NCBI GenBank assembly: GCA_950295325.1
Contig: OX485807.1
Location: 26,943,666 to 27,007,665 of the forward strand
Direction: 5' to 3'
DNA: 64,000 bases
Source of the DNA: Polytrichum commune
Taxonomy: Eukaryota; Streptophyta; Polytrichopsida; Polytrichales; Polytrichaceae
The position numbers and the translations under genes were made by a program. Shown in pieces: positions 35,871 to 46,298 of this stretch (the first letter of the stretch is position 1; each line of letters begins with the position of its first letter). A model generated the notes under the pieces. That model ran no database searches. It was not told the DNA's origin and worked only from the letters and a program-made list of their open reading frames with translations.

Positions 35871-36025
35871 GCCCATCGCTAGTTACAGATGAGCCAGTTG
35901 AAGGTCGAGGCTCCAGGAGAATTACCCATCCTTTTAGAGGAATCTATGGAATATGCCTCAAATCAACAAAGAAAACTGACCGATCACAACATGCAACCAG
36001 CTGCACTTGATCTCGACCGATTAAA
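35871..36025 (+). repeat. ACCGGTTGAG interspersed repeat, copy 5 of 5
   Basis: A shorter copy lacking the gttgagtttgagaaataa block. It directly abuts the dispersed MITE-like element starting at 36025. Confidence 0.55.
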
Positions 36026-36418
36026 GGGTACTGTGTGGGTGTTATTTGGTTCGTTTTTCATCTTCTCCAACTTCGACCAGCTAGAATTACACAACTAAAC
36101 CCATGTTGCATTTAGTAGACCTACGATGAAACATATGCAAAAATCGGATTGAAAATCGGACTTCCCCTGCTTTAGTTATGGTTAGCAGAGGTGCATGTTT
36201 GTTGAATCCTTAACTAGATACATGCTAGGTGCTCCCAAATTGTACGTGGTCACTATTCAGTGCATAGTAGTTATTAATCTGTGTAGACATAGTCCAATCT
36301 CTTTTGAACATGTGTCTTTACATGATGTTCGCTCTTTGATCCTCACCAAACCACATATCAATCAAATCTAAGGGTCCAATCAAGAAAAGCTACCGCATAA
36401 CACCCACATAACTTAAGG
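36025..36418 (+). mobile_element. MITE-like repeat with gtgggtgtta termini, copy 3 of 3
   Basis: About 394 bp. The start tgtgtgggtgttatttgg is matched by the inverted end gcataacacccacataac. The interior matches 33835-34203 and the start of 2974-3256. The target duplication is not clear. Confidence 0.55.
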
Positions 36419-36419
36419 T

Positions 36420-38350
36420 AGATATACGGAAAATGATGAAATAAGTCGATTTAGCCATAAAGAGTGGCTTGAAATTTGTGCAATATTTTTCAAAGGTGGA
36501 GCAGAGGAACTTATGAGGAATGCAAGTTGTTTCATAATTTTATTCCATGTGAATAATTAGTTACATTTTTCCAAAGAGGCGAGTAAGTTGAACCCCCTAA
36601 TTGGCATAGAGTAGAGTCTCCCTAGTTTGAGCATCAAAATATGATAATCCTACTTTGCATACAAATGCACACAAAACAATTCACAATGGCACCCAAAAGT
36701 AATCGCAAGTGTTGTGAAATAACATCTATATGGCCAATCACTGCTCCGCAAGGGGGGGGGGGTAGACTCTTCATACCACATATGAACAAACATGAATTTA
36801 AGAAGTGGTAATACGTGTGGCATTAGCGTACATAGTATACTTGACGGAGAGGTATTATCTTTCTTTAATGTGTACATCTAAAAAGGCTATTAATTTTTTT
36901 TTAAGTAAAGGTAGATGTACAAAAGGGGCCATGAGGTTTAGGGAAAAAATTGGCAATAGTTGTCTTAGTTTCATCCATTGTTGTTGTATGGTCCTAGTCC
37001 ATAATAACTATCATGCATGTTCTTGTTAAGGTTTGGATTTGGGTTTGAGGTCTTTACAAACTAGAGGCTCTTGGAGCACTCATGAGCTTCCTTGAGTTTT
37101 GCGCATGGATTGTGGCTAAATTTTTGTGCTCTTGTCTTTGTTTATTTGATACCATTGTTCAATTACATGCTATAGATGGAAATCATTCAATAACTCTCTC
37201 ATTAGAAAGTGAAAGGAATTTAATGCGTAATAAAAGCCTATTTAATTCATGATTTTTGTTGTGTATATGTAGTGGAAGCATTTATCACATTAAATTGAAA
37301 AGCTTGGTACAAATACACGAGTCCATTTCCTAGCATGCCATTAGTACGTATATGTTTGTTTTCCTCTGCAAACTTCTAGTACATAGGGGTTTTAATTTCA
37401 TAGTGACCCACGCACGTCATTTAGGTTTCCAATCAATAATCCATCCCCTGGGATCACTGCATCCTTTTCGAGCCACCACTTTTACAATTATCCATATCGG
37501 GTCCACACAAAAATCATTCTACACTCTAACCTCCCTAATATCATGCATGTGGCAACCATGGCACATGTGATATTAAGGAGGTCTATAGTGAACATTGACA
37601 TGGATATTTGATAATAGAAAATTAGTATAGCATGTTACATTATGGAATAACACAAAGTCAACACTACAACAATGACAATGATGATAATGTTGATGTGTGC
37701 GAGTGTGTGGTATGAATTCTTTGGTGGATTACTTCGATGTCAAAACTTGTGAAAAAAGTGGGAGGGAAATATAACTACAAGGAGGAAGATTTGAATTGGG
37801 CATATCCAGTCCCTAGAGTTTAAGATATAGAAGAAGGGGTGACATTACGGAGAGTGACATTACAAAGGTTACGATGTACCCCTAGTCTAGTGCACCGGTA
37901 CACCGTTTATGATATTTAGTGTCACATGCGCAATAGTGTCACCTACCCTATTTTGAGGCGTATGCTAGTTACAAGAATGATCAACAACTTTACCATAAGT
38001 GTCACCCCATGACACTTGGCATTCAAGTGCGCTTACTAATATCTTGGCATGAGTATGTTCAACAATGTTATGAGGTGCATGCCTCGGTTACACAATGCTC
38101 TACAAGTTCATGAAAGTGTACACAAATGACACTTGTCATTAGTATGCGAAAGAATATCTTCCTCTTGCATACTAAAATGTAAACACATATGACACTTGCC
38201 ATTAAAACCCTTAAAAAAATATCTTCCCCTTGCATACTGAAACACAACTTGACTGTCATCTAAAGTATCACAGGATCGTGCCACTGTAATAGTCATAATG
38301 TAGATGTTTTTTCCACTTTAAGAAGTTACTTATGTTAACGATTGGGATCA
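36420..38350. other. Gene-free interval
   Basis: No gene is supported. A G run lies at 36752-36762. Around 37900-38260 there are repeated gacactt/gtgtca motifs on both strands, resembling the tagtgtca-rich repeats but without clear boundaries. Confidence 0.45.
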
Positions 38351-38357
38351 TATCGAC

Positions 38358-38515
38358 AATTATAGTAGAGGCGTCTATTCTCAATCACGAACCCATTAAC
38401 AAGGTATAGATTATCGTAATATCAATCACGCCGGGACTCAATTTCGATCACGTTGGACTGAACATCGATCAAGCCGGAACCAATAGCACCATGACACATG
38501 TCCTAGTTTCGAGTG
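38358..38515 (+). repeat. Dispersed repeat, partner of 1-150
   Basis: The inverted counterpart of the window's first 150 bases, with the same block order and the same accatgacacatgtcctag end. Confidence 0.5.
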
Positions 38516-38987
38516 CTAAAGTGAGGAGGAATGAGCAGTTTAAGTGAGCAGTTATGGTAGACTCCAGATATGTTTGGACCAACTTTTGGCTTCAACAATT
38601 CACAGTACTCTCAACTCAACGAATAAAACTACCCGAAAAATTGCAATCCTCCTGATTTCTATCTCCCTAAGTGGGGAAAACTTTACACCACCTTACACTT
38701 CTCCAAACTTGGTGTGGAATTTCTTTGATCAATTGGATATGGGTGCCTCTACTCTAGTGGGCGTGACACTTTGAAACCTCTAGGCATCAATTCGGTTAGG
38801 CTGTTCGGGGAAAAGTGTTATTGACACATAGTGGTCATTCTTCAATGTTTTTCCAGTTTTTCTAGCTTAATATGCCCAAAAATCTCTAGGGACATTTGTA
38901 ACTTCGGAGCAGGTGGAGTAAAGGAGCCACCCATGACACCATGCAGCCAAAAAAACAAGTGCGGGCCCCGCTCCGACGACGAAGAAG

Positions 38988-39024
38988 ACGATCGATCGAT
39001 CGATCGCCTGCCTGCCTGCCTGAC
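38988..39024. repeat. (GATC)n and (CTGC)n microsatellites
   Basis: Short runs of gatc units followed by gcct/ctgc units. The 39050-40525 region downstream is richer in GC than the intergenic DNA and probably holds the 5' UTR and promoter of the sugar transporter gene, but I cannot place a TATA box or transcription start with confidence. Confidence 0.6.
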
Positions 39025-40525
39025 GGCCTGACGCTCCAGAAACGTGCGAATTAATAAGTGTTTATATGTCTCCGTAGCATTCCCTGGGAAGACTCTTAAT
39101 TACTCACTCACTCACCCACCCGGCAGTGACGATGCTGTAGAGATCGACTTCATCCTCATCTCATCTGCAGCCGCTCGCCCACGACACTAGTTCTAGTGTC
39201 AGACAACGACCTGTCGATTGACCTGGCTGCTACGGATCAGGAACAGCGCCCAACGCCGGTGTTTATCTGCAGGCTGATCATGGCAACAACTTCCTTCTTG
39301 CGACTCATCCATGATCGCTGCGAATCTGCAAACGTTGCGCGCAGGAGGAATCCAGGTTGCGAGCAAGTCTAGGTAGTGGCGCGGTAGTGAGGTTTGGCGG
39401 GGTGAGGTAGACTGCGACAATTTGCACAACAAGCTGCTTAGCTGCTTAGCTGCTGGCTGCAGGGTGGATTCGTTCTGAACTCAGACCGCAAGCAGCCATT
39501 TTTGGAGTCACAGAAGAGGTTGAAGCTGTATGTGTATGTGATATGAGAAGGTGAGGTTCAGTGTGAAGGTGTGAAGATTCTGGGTATAAGTGTTGGGGAT
39601 TATCTTCACCTGTTGCGGAGGACTGGAGTGAGGCATCATCAGTTGCAAAATTTAGAGCAGGGTGCTGGGTTTTGAGTTGATGGGACTCTTTCTAGGTTGC
39701 TCATGCGCAAAAGGCTTGTTCTGTTGTAGTTGCAGGAAGAATCCAGCTTGTGAATTACCTTACTACTGTAGCGGGGCGGGAACACCGTTTGGGTACTGGT
39801 AGGAGTTCTTGTGGATTGAATAGGAGTAAGGCTGGGTCTTTAGGCTGATGGATTCTTTATTTCGTTGTTCATGGATGGGGTAATTATAGACGTCTGTGGC
39901 GGTGTTGGAACTTGGAAGCCTTCCGGTGAACTTGCTTGAGGGTGAGAGACGTTAGAACGAGCCTAGTGGGTGTGGGAGCTGCTTTATCAGTTCTAGTGCG
40001 GAGTTTACTGTCAATGAACCCTTACCAGAAGTATCGGTCCTTCTCTAGCAGTTTGTTGGGGGAGGTTACTCTGACCGCCGCAAGGCACATGTAAAGATTT
40101 GAACAGAATATGTTAGTCTGAGGTTTTTGTGTTGATTGAACATTCAAAGCCTGGATTTTTTGAAGTTTAGTTTTTGCCAAGATGATCAGCTCTTGTTGGT
40201 AAAGGCTCGTCATCACGTTCTGTCGACGGAAGAATACCTCCTAGTTCTAGTGGAGAGGGCTCTGCAAGGAGTTCAGAAGTGAGTTTGTCGTGAAATCAGA
40301 TATTTTCAAGTGCATCATGCTTTCAGTTGTTGATGATTCCAAGTGCTCTTGTTACCTTCAGGTAATTCTATGCAAGACTGAAGTTTTGCCAACAATTGAA
40401 GTAATCCATTACATGCGAGTGAACATTATCCGTACTCGCATTTCCTTCTTCGACTTCGACTTCAGCGAATTGAGAAACTGTTTGTTGGAGTTTCACCGCT
40501 AGGGTGAACAATCTGCACAGGAGTC

Positions 40526-43500
40526 ATGGCAGGAGGAGGCGTTGTCTCGATGGGGGAGGTGAAGCACTATGATGGCAGGACCACATTCTTCGTCCTGCTC
40601 ACTTGTGTCCTGGCAGCTTCCGGAGGCCTCATGTTCGGCTACGATGTCGGAATCTCTGGTACTTACATTCTTGACCCCGGCTTTGCCAACTTAAAACACG
40701 GCCTAGACATTTCTCCACTAAATCATCATGTCAGAACACAACCATGTAAGAAATCCCGGTAGCTTACAGGAAAGCAACATAAAGTGGTGTCAATGGAACC
40801 GAACAAAGAATCCAGCGACCACGAGCTTGACGAACTCCTGTCAGGAAGGTGGTACATCGAGACTTAAGGTTAAGATGACATTTGAAATGTGTAATCGAGC
40901 AAGCAAACCCAGCTCAACATGGTGGATTTAGTCACGGCACAGTTTTCTTTAGTAAATCACCGGCCATGTCTTATCGAGATTTTAAGGCTAAGATGACATG
41001 CAAATGTGTAATCCGGCAAAGGAGCTCAGGACAACATGGTGGATTTGGTGACGGCACAGTTTCTCCAATAAGTCATGATGTCTCAACACAAATCTATAAA
41101 AAAAAAGCACAGTATCAGCTTGCAGAAAAGCAACAGAATGTTTTGTCAAATCCTTCCAGGAAGGCAGTTGAAAATTCAACGACATTGAGAGGTTAAGATG
41201 ACACTCAACCGTGCAGTCGAGCAAGTAAGCTCACCTTATCATGGCGGAATAATGGCTTTGATGTTCAGGTGGAGTTACGTCGATGGACGATTTCTTGGGG
41301 AAGTTCTTCCCACAGGTGCTTAAAAAGAAGCTTGCAGCGAAAGAGGACGCATACTGTAAATTCAATGACCAAAAACTGCAAGCCTTCACATCGTCACTCT
41401 ACCTTGCGGGCCTGGTCTCCACCTTCTTCGCTTCCTGGGTGACCAGAAGGTACGGCAGAAAAGCCACCATGCTCAGTGCCGGTGTGGCATTTTGCGTAGG
41501 GGTGGTTCTCAATGCGGCTGCACAAGAGATTGTGATGCTCATCCTCGGTCGTGTCTTGCTCGGTTGTGGTGTCGGCTTCGCTAATCAGGTACTTATTTTA
41601 CACCGTTCCATCAGATTACACATTGAAGGAATCCAGTACTTGAATGAATGCCTGAACGTTTACTTAACCTGTTTCTTTATCCTTTAGAGAACAGTCCTCG
41701 CAGCTGTTGATTTTTGCTGTATGTGTGTGTGAAAAAAGTGCTTGGATTGAAATCCAGGAAGAAATTTTAAACTCTTTCTGGCCGTTGTAAAAACAGACTA
41801 AAACCCTGTATGTACTTAAAGAAATGCCTGATTGACTACTTAACTTGTTCCTTTCTTGCTTCGAGAACAGTAATCTCAGCTGTTGATGTTTACAGTGTGT
41901 GTAGAAAGTACTCGGATTGTAATCCAGGAAAAAAATTCCACTCCTTGTGGCCATTGTAAAATCGGATTAAAATCCTGAACGTACGTGAATGAAAGCCTTA
42001 ATGTCCACTTAACCTGTTTCTTTATCTTTCAGAGAACTGTCCTCGCAGCTGTTGATGTTTGATGTGTATGTGAAAAAATTCTCAGATTAAAATCCGAGAA
42101 GAAATTTTCAACTCCTTGTGGTCGTTCAGAAACAGACGAAAAGCCTTAATGTAGCTGAAGAAATGCCTGATTTGTCTACTTGCCTATTTGTCCTCGCAGC
42201 TGTTGATGTTTGCTCTGTATGTGTGTGAACAAAGCAAATGAATATCTCAGCAGAACTTCGATTGAAATCCAGGAAACATATTAAATCAGATCAGCCGTCA
42301 AACTCAAGGATGTTCCGGACAGATTCCACTATGTACAGATTAAGCAAACAATATCGGTTTGACATGCATACTTGTCGGTTTAATATGGTAAATGAGAGAT
42401 TGAAACCGTGTTTTGGCAGGCCGTCCCACTCTATCTCTCGGAGATGGCGCCCTCAAAGTGGCGGGGAGGATTGAACATTCTGTTCCAGTTGGCAGTGACG
42501 GTGGGCATTCTGTTCGCAAACTGCGTCAACTATGGAACAAACAAGATGAAGTCAAACGGGTGGCGAGTGTCACTCGGAGTTGCTGGTTTTCCTGCAGTTC
42601 TCATCACAATTGGGGGTCTCATCCTGCCAGACACACCAAACAGCCTGGTACAACGGGGGCATCTCGAAAGAGGCAGGCGAGTGTTGCAAAAGATTCGTGG
42701 CATAGACAACGTGGATGTGGAGTTCGACGATATTGTGATGGCCAGCAACGAGGCCGCACTCATCAAAGACCCATACCGAAACGTGATAAGGCGCCATAAC
42801 CGACCACAGCTGGTGATTTCGACACTCCTTCAAATTTTCCAGCAGTTCACAGGGATCAATGCCATCATGTTCTACGCCCCTGTGCTGTTTCAAACCCTAG
42901 GGTTCGGAAGTTCTGCGTCCCTGTACTCAGCAGTCATCGTGGGAGCTGTCAATGTGGTCTCTACCTTAATCGCCATCGGTGTTGTCGATCGACTTGGCCG
43001 CCGAATACTACTCTTGGAAGCTGGCGTCCAAATGTTCCTCGCCCAGGTACGAGAAATCATCACACCTTCATATTCATGATAAATCTATACGAAGAAACAT
43101 CCATTTCTCTGTTAGAGAGAGAGAGAGACAGAGAGAGAGAGAGAGGCTAGAATTTAGAGAAGTCACATAAGTTGATGCATGATTTTCCTCTCTCACTCCT
43201 GAGCCTCATCTTTCATTCATATGTAGATTGCACTTGTAATCACTTGACACTAACTCGTGTCAAGATACTAGAACATTTCCAGTACTTGGTTGTTCATGCA
43301 TCTACTCTAAAGCTTAAGTTCCTCATCTAGAATGTCTAAGAACACTTGACACCTATTGGTGATTGAGATGACTTAGACTCTTCGAATTCCAAGATTCTCT
43401 TTGTTTTCAGAATTGGAAGAACCACCATTTCTTTTTTGATGTTTTGAGCGACTCAAACCAGGAAACCAAGTTGGGGTTGAGCAGACGGTGACAGCCAAGT

Positions 43501-44977
43501 AGAGCACCTAACACTTATTGTGTAGATGCTGTGAAAGCAAAGTTCGCATTCCGGCAGTATAATGAGAGTAAGCGAGTGTAAGTAGTAATGGCATTTTAAA
43601 GACTGTTACTTATAAAACATTAGTGCAGGTAATATAACGCAAGAAGGAAGGGAATGACTCCAATGGGCACAAACCTTACAAAGCTTAAGAGAATTAATTT
43701 ACACATATAAGAACTTAACTTTCCGGCACGAGGCTTACATGTAGCTAAATTCTTTGAAAACAGAACTAAAGTTTTTAGCCTTTTCCAGATGTTGTATAAC
43801 TTATTAGGTTCAGTCAATCATGATGACTTTCAACTACTTTGAGCCTGATTCTGAGAGTAACTGGTTTCAGTAAACAATCGACAAACTCACCTAATCTTCT
43901 GGTCTCACCAAAATTTAGCAAGCAAAATGCCGCATGTCGATATCTCGAAGTTTATAAGATGCGGTGAAAGCAAAGTTTGGATTCCGACAGTGCATTTGGA
44001 GTAAGTACTTGTTGCTTACTTGACTACGAGGATTTCACTGTAGAGAGGAAGTTTGATTAAGATGGTCAAACCGGCTAATTCATTCATCGGCATCAACAAG
44101 TGTAAGGCAAAGAAAGTCCTCTTGAAAATGGATAATTTTTTCGACGCCGGTGATGTGGATGAGAGCCGAAAGGTAAGAGATGAAGGTTGCGCACTTAAGG
44201 GAGCGGGTCTTGACATGTTGGACTGGATGCAAGAAAGTGAAAGGGATCTCGGGTGGACTCGCTTACTTGGCCCGAGTTCATGGCATTGCTTATTGATCGA
44301 TTCACCCGGAGTACGGTATTATGCGAGACGAAATTGCGTGATTAAGGTTGAAGCAAACGGGAGGCCTTAAAGACCTATGTACAGAAATTTAACGCAATTT
44401 TGAGTAACCAAGCAGCACGAAACAAGAAGAAAATTGGCTGAATCATTTGAGTGATGTTGTATCTGTGCAGGTGGCGCTTGCAATCATCTTGGCAGTGGGA
44501 ATGACATCCAACAACACCTTACCGACAGCGATGGGAAGCGGTTCGGTCGCCTTGATTTGCATCTACATCTCCTCGTTCGCATGGTCCTACGGCCCTCTGG
44601 GATGGCTAATACCAAGTGAAATCTACCCCCTGGAGACACGCTCCGCAGGGCAGAGTATCACGGTGTCCACCAACTTGCTCTTCACATTCTTGATTGCACA
44701 GAGCTTCTTGTCAATGTTGTGCTCCATGAAATGGGGCATCTTTTTGTTCTTTGCCGCCTGGGTGGTGATCATGCAGTTCTTTACCTTCTTCTTCATCCCG
44801 GAGACGAAGGGTATTCCAATTGAGGAAATGGATCTTGTTTGGACCCGGCACTGGTTCTGGAAGCGCTATGTCCCAGTCTCTCACCACAATATGGGGGTGC
44901 CAATGAGCGATGTGAAGGCCAACAAGCTTGAGAATGGAGCAAACGGAACAAATGGAGCAAATGGACACCAACTTTAG
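40526..44977 (+). CDS. STP: Monosaccharide/H+ symporter, plant STP family (4 exons)
   Basis: Exons 40526-40658, 41269-41588, 42420-43046 and 44471-44977 join in frame with GT-AG introns to 528 residues, the usual STP length. The product is a 12-helix major facilitator that imports hexoses with protons at the plasma membrane. Family marks are [13 protein letters not shown] (Asp40, the expected proton-coupling Asp), YCKF in the lid (Cys74) with a partner Cys in [27 protein letters not shown] (Arg139), [53 protein letters not shown] and [11 protein letters not shown]. The start MAGGGVV is the standard STP N-terminus. The C-terminal tail has repeated Asn-Gly ([12 protein letters not shown]). Introns 1 and 2 contain tandem repeats, and a decayed duplicate of the gene's end follows at 45355-45640. 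The precise sugar preference cannot be told. Confidence 0.93.
40860..41260 (+). repeat. Degenerate repeats in STP intron 1
   Basis: A block beginning ttaagatgaca and running through a cg(a/g)gcaa(g/a) segment to caacatggtggattt occurs near 40868, 40984 and, shortened, 41193. All lie between exons 1 and 2. They are non-coding. Confidence 0.6.
41640..42235 (+). repeat. Tandem repeat in STP intron 2, four units
   Basis: The phrase cagctgttgat recurs at about 41701, 41877, 42046 and 42197, with units of roughly 150-176 bp. Each unit carries a pyrimidine-rich stretch ending in AG (for example ttctttatctttcag) before that phrase, so it looks like a splice acceptor. Unit 4 is truncated. Confidence 0.75.
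43110..43145. repeat. (GA)n microsatellite in STP intron 3
   Basis: A run of GA dinucleotides interrupted once. It lies 60-100 bp after the exon 3 donor. Confidence 0.85.
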
Positions 44978-45354
44978 AGAGCAGTAAAATTATCAAAGAC
45001 AACAAGTAATCTTACAAATACTTCACTGTCCGGCATGAGACTTAATCATGATGTAGCTCAACAATCTTCAGAAAGTTGATTGTAACAGGAATTCTTATCC
45101 GTTTTACAGATGTTGTATAGGTAGGCCAATCAAACATCAGTGATGGCTCTCAACTAGTTTCTGCCTGATTCTGAGAGTTACTTCAATGTACAATTAGCGA
45201 ATTTCTCTTACCTTGGGAAGAATGCCATGTGCGGGAGCTGAGCAAGTGGCTCTCGTGCTCGTCACAAACGTAGTCCTCCAAGAGTGACAGAATTGGAATG
45301 TAAAGGGTATCAATCTTATGACATTTTGCAGACACTGGGATACGATGAGTGATT

Positions 45355-45640
45355 TATAGGTCAATAAACTTGAGAATGGTGCAAATGTGGACACCATCTT
45401 TAAAGGGCACTTGGCAGTCATCAAAAGACTGCAAGGAATTTGACAAATACTTCATTTTCAGGCATGAGACTTACTTCATGTAGCTGGATTGTTTGTAGTA
45501 TTCCTGACAAGATTCCTAGTGTAATCCTCTTCAGAGGTGTTGTATGGATTCAGTCACAGATCATGATTCTCAATTAGTTTCAGCCTGATTTTGGGTTTAC
45601 TTTGTACCATTTTTTAAGTTTACATAAGCAGGATCTTTCC
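45355..45640 (+). pseudogene. Decayed duplicate of the STP gene 3' end
   Basis: The text from aaacttgagaatggtgcaaatg through tggacacca and the following 3' flank (atacttca.t.tc.ggcatgagactta, then tgatt.tcaa.tagttt..gcctgatt) repeats 44925-45190, which holds the last codons and the 3' UTR of the transporter. A further tcctccaagagtgac block repeats at 45271 and 45670, about 399 bp apart. A third copy of the UTR-like part lies inside intron 3 (43660-43870). This duplicate holds no intact coding exon. Confidence 0.6.
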
Positions 45641-46298
45641 AAGTGCCTCTTGTGCATTCCACAAACTTAGTCCTCCAAGAGTGACGGAATTGGAATGTAA
45701 CGGCATCAATTTTGTGACATTGTGCAGACACTGGAATACAAAGCAGAATTAAACTTGCACACCAAACAACTGGCTTGACCGAAATGCATTCTTATAACAT
45801 CAGTACACAATATTCAAATCCCATGTCTGAGGTTGCTTAGACCTTATCCTACTGAGTCAAATCTATCATTTACTTGCATGCATGTCTAAATGTCCCTTGG
45901 ATACAAAACACAACACACGTCTCGATATTTGTGCAAAGGAGGGTTGCATGGTGCATAACATTGAAATGCAATTTAAAACTTACACAACTGCATCCCCCCA
46001 GGATATTTAACTGCTGAACTCATCTTGAATTCTGAGGAAATTACATGAATGGAAGTCTAAGTCACATAACTAGATATTTCGTATCCTATGAGTTGACTGG
46101 CCTCAGTCACATGAGAGTATCCATGGAATTATTGAGTCATACATTTTTATGTATCTGCAAATGCAGACATTCATCCATCAGAAACTCAAATGAAGATGAT
46201 GATGATAATGTACAAAGGAACAAATATGGGTCTTACTCAAAACCACTTAACTGACCCAGAACTGAACAACAAAACATCTGCCATGCAAGGACTTGTGC

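Noticed and set aside
44053-44370. Open frame of 105 codons inside STP intron 3
   Set aside because: It is not joined in phase to the transporter exons and has no recognised motif. Flanking splice sites already give the complete family protein without it.
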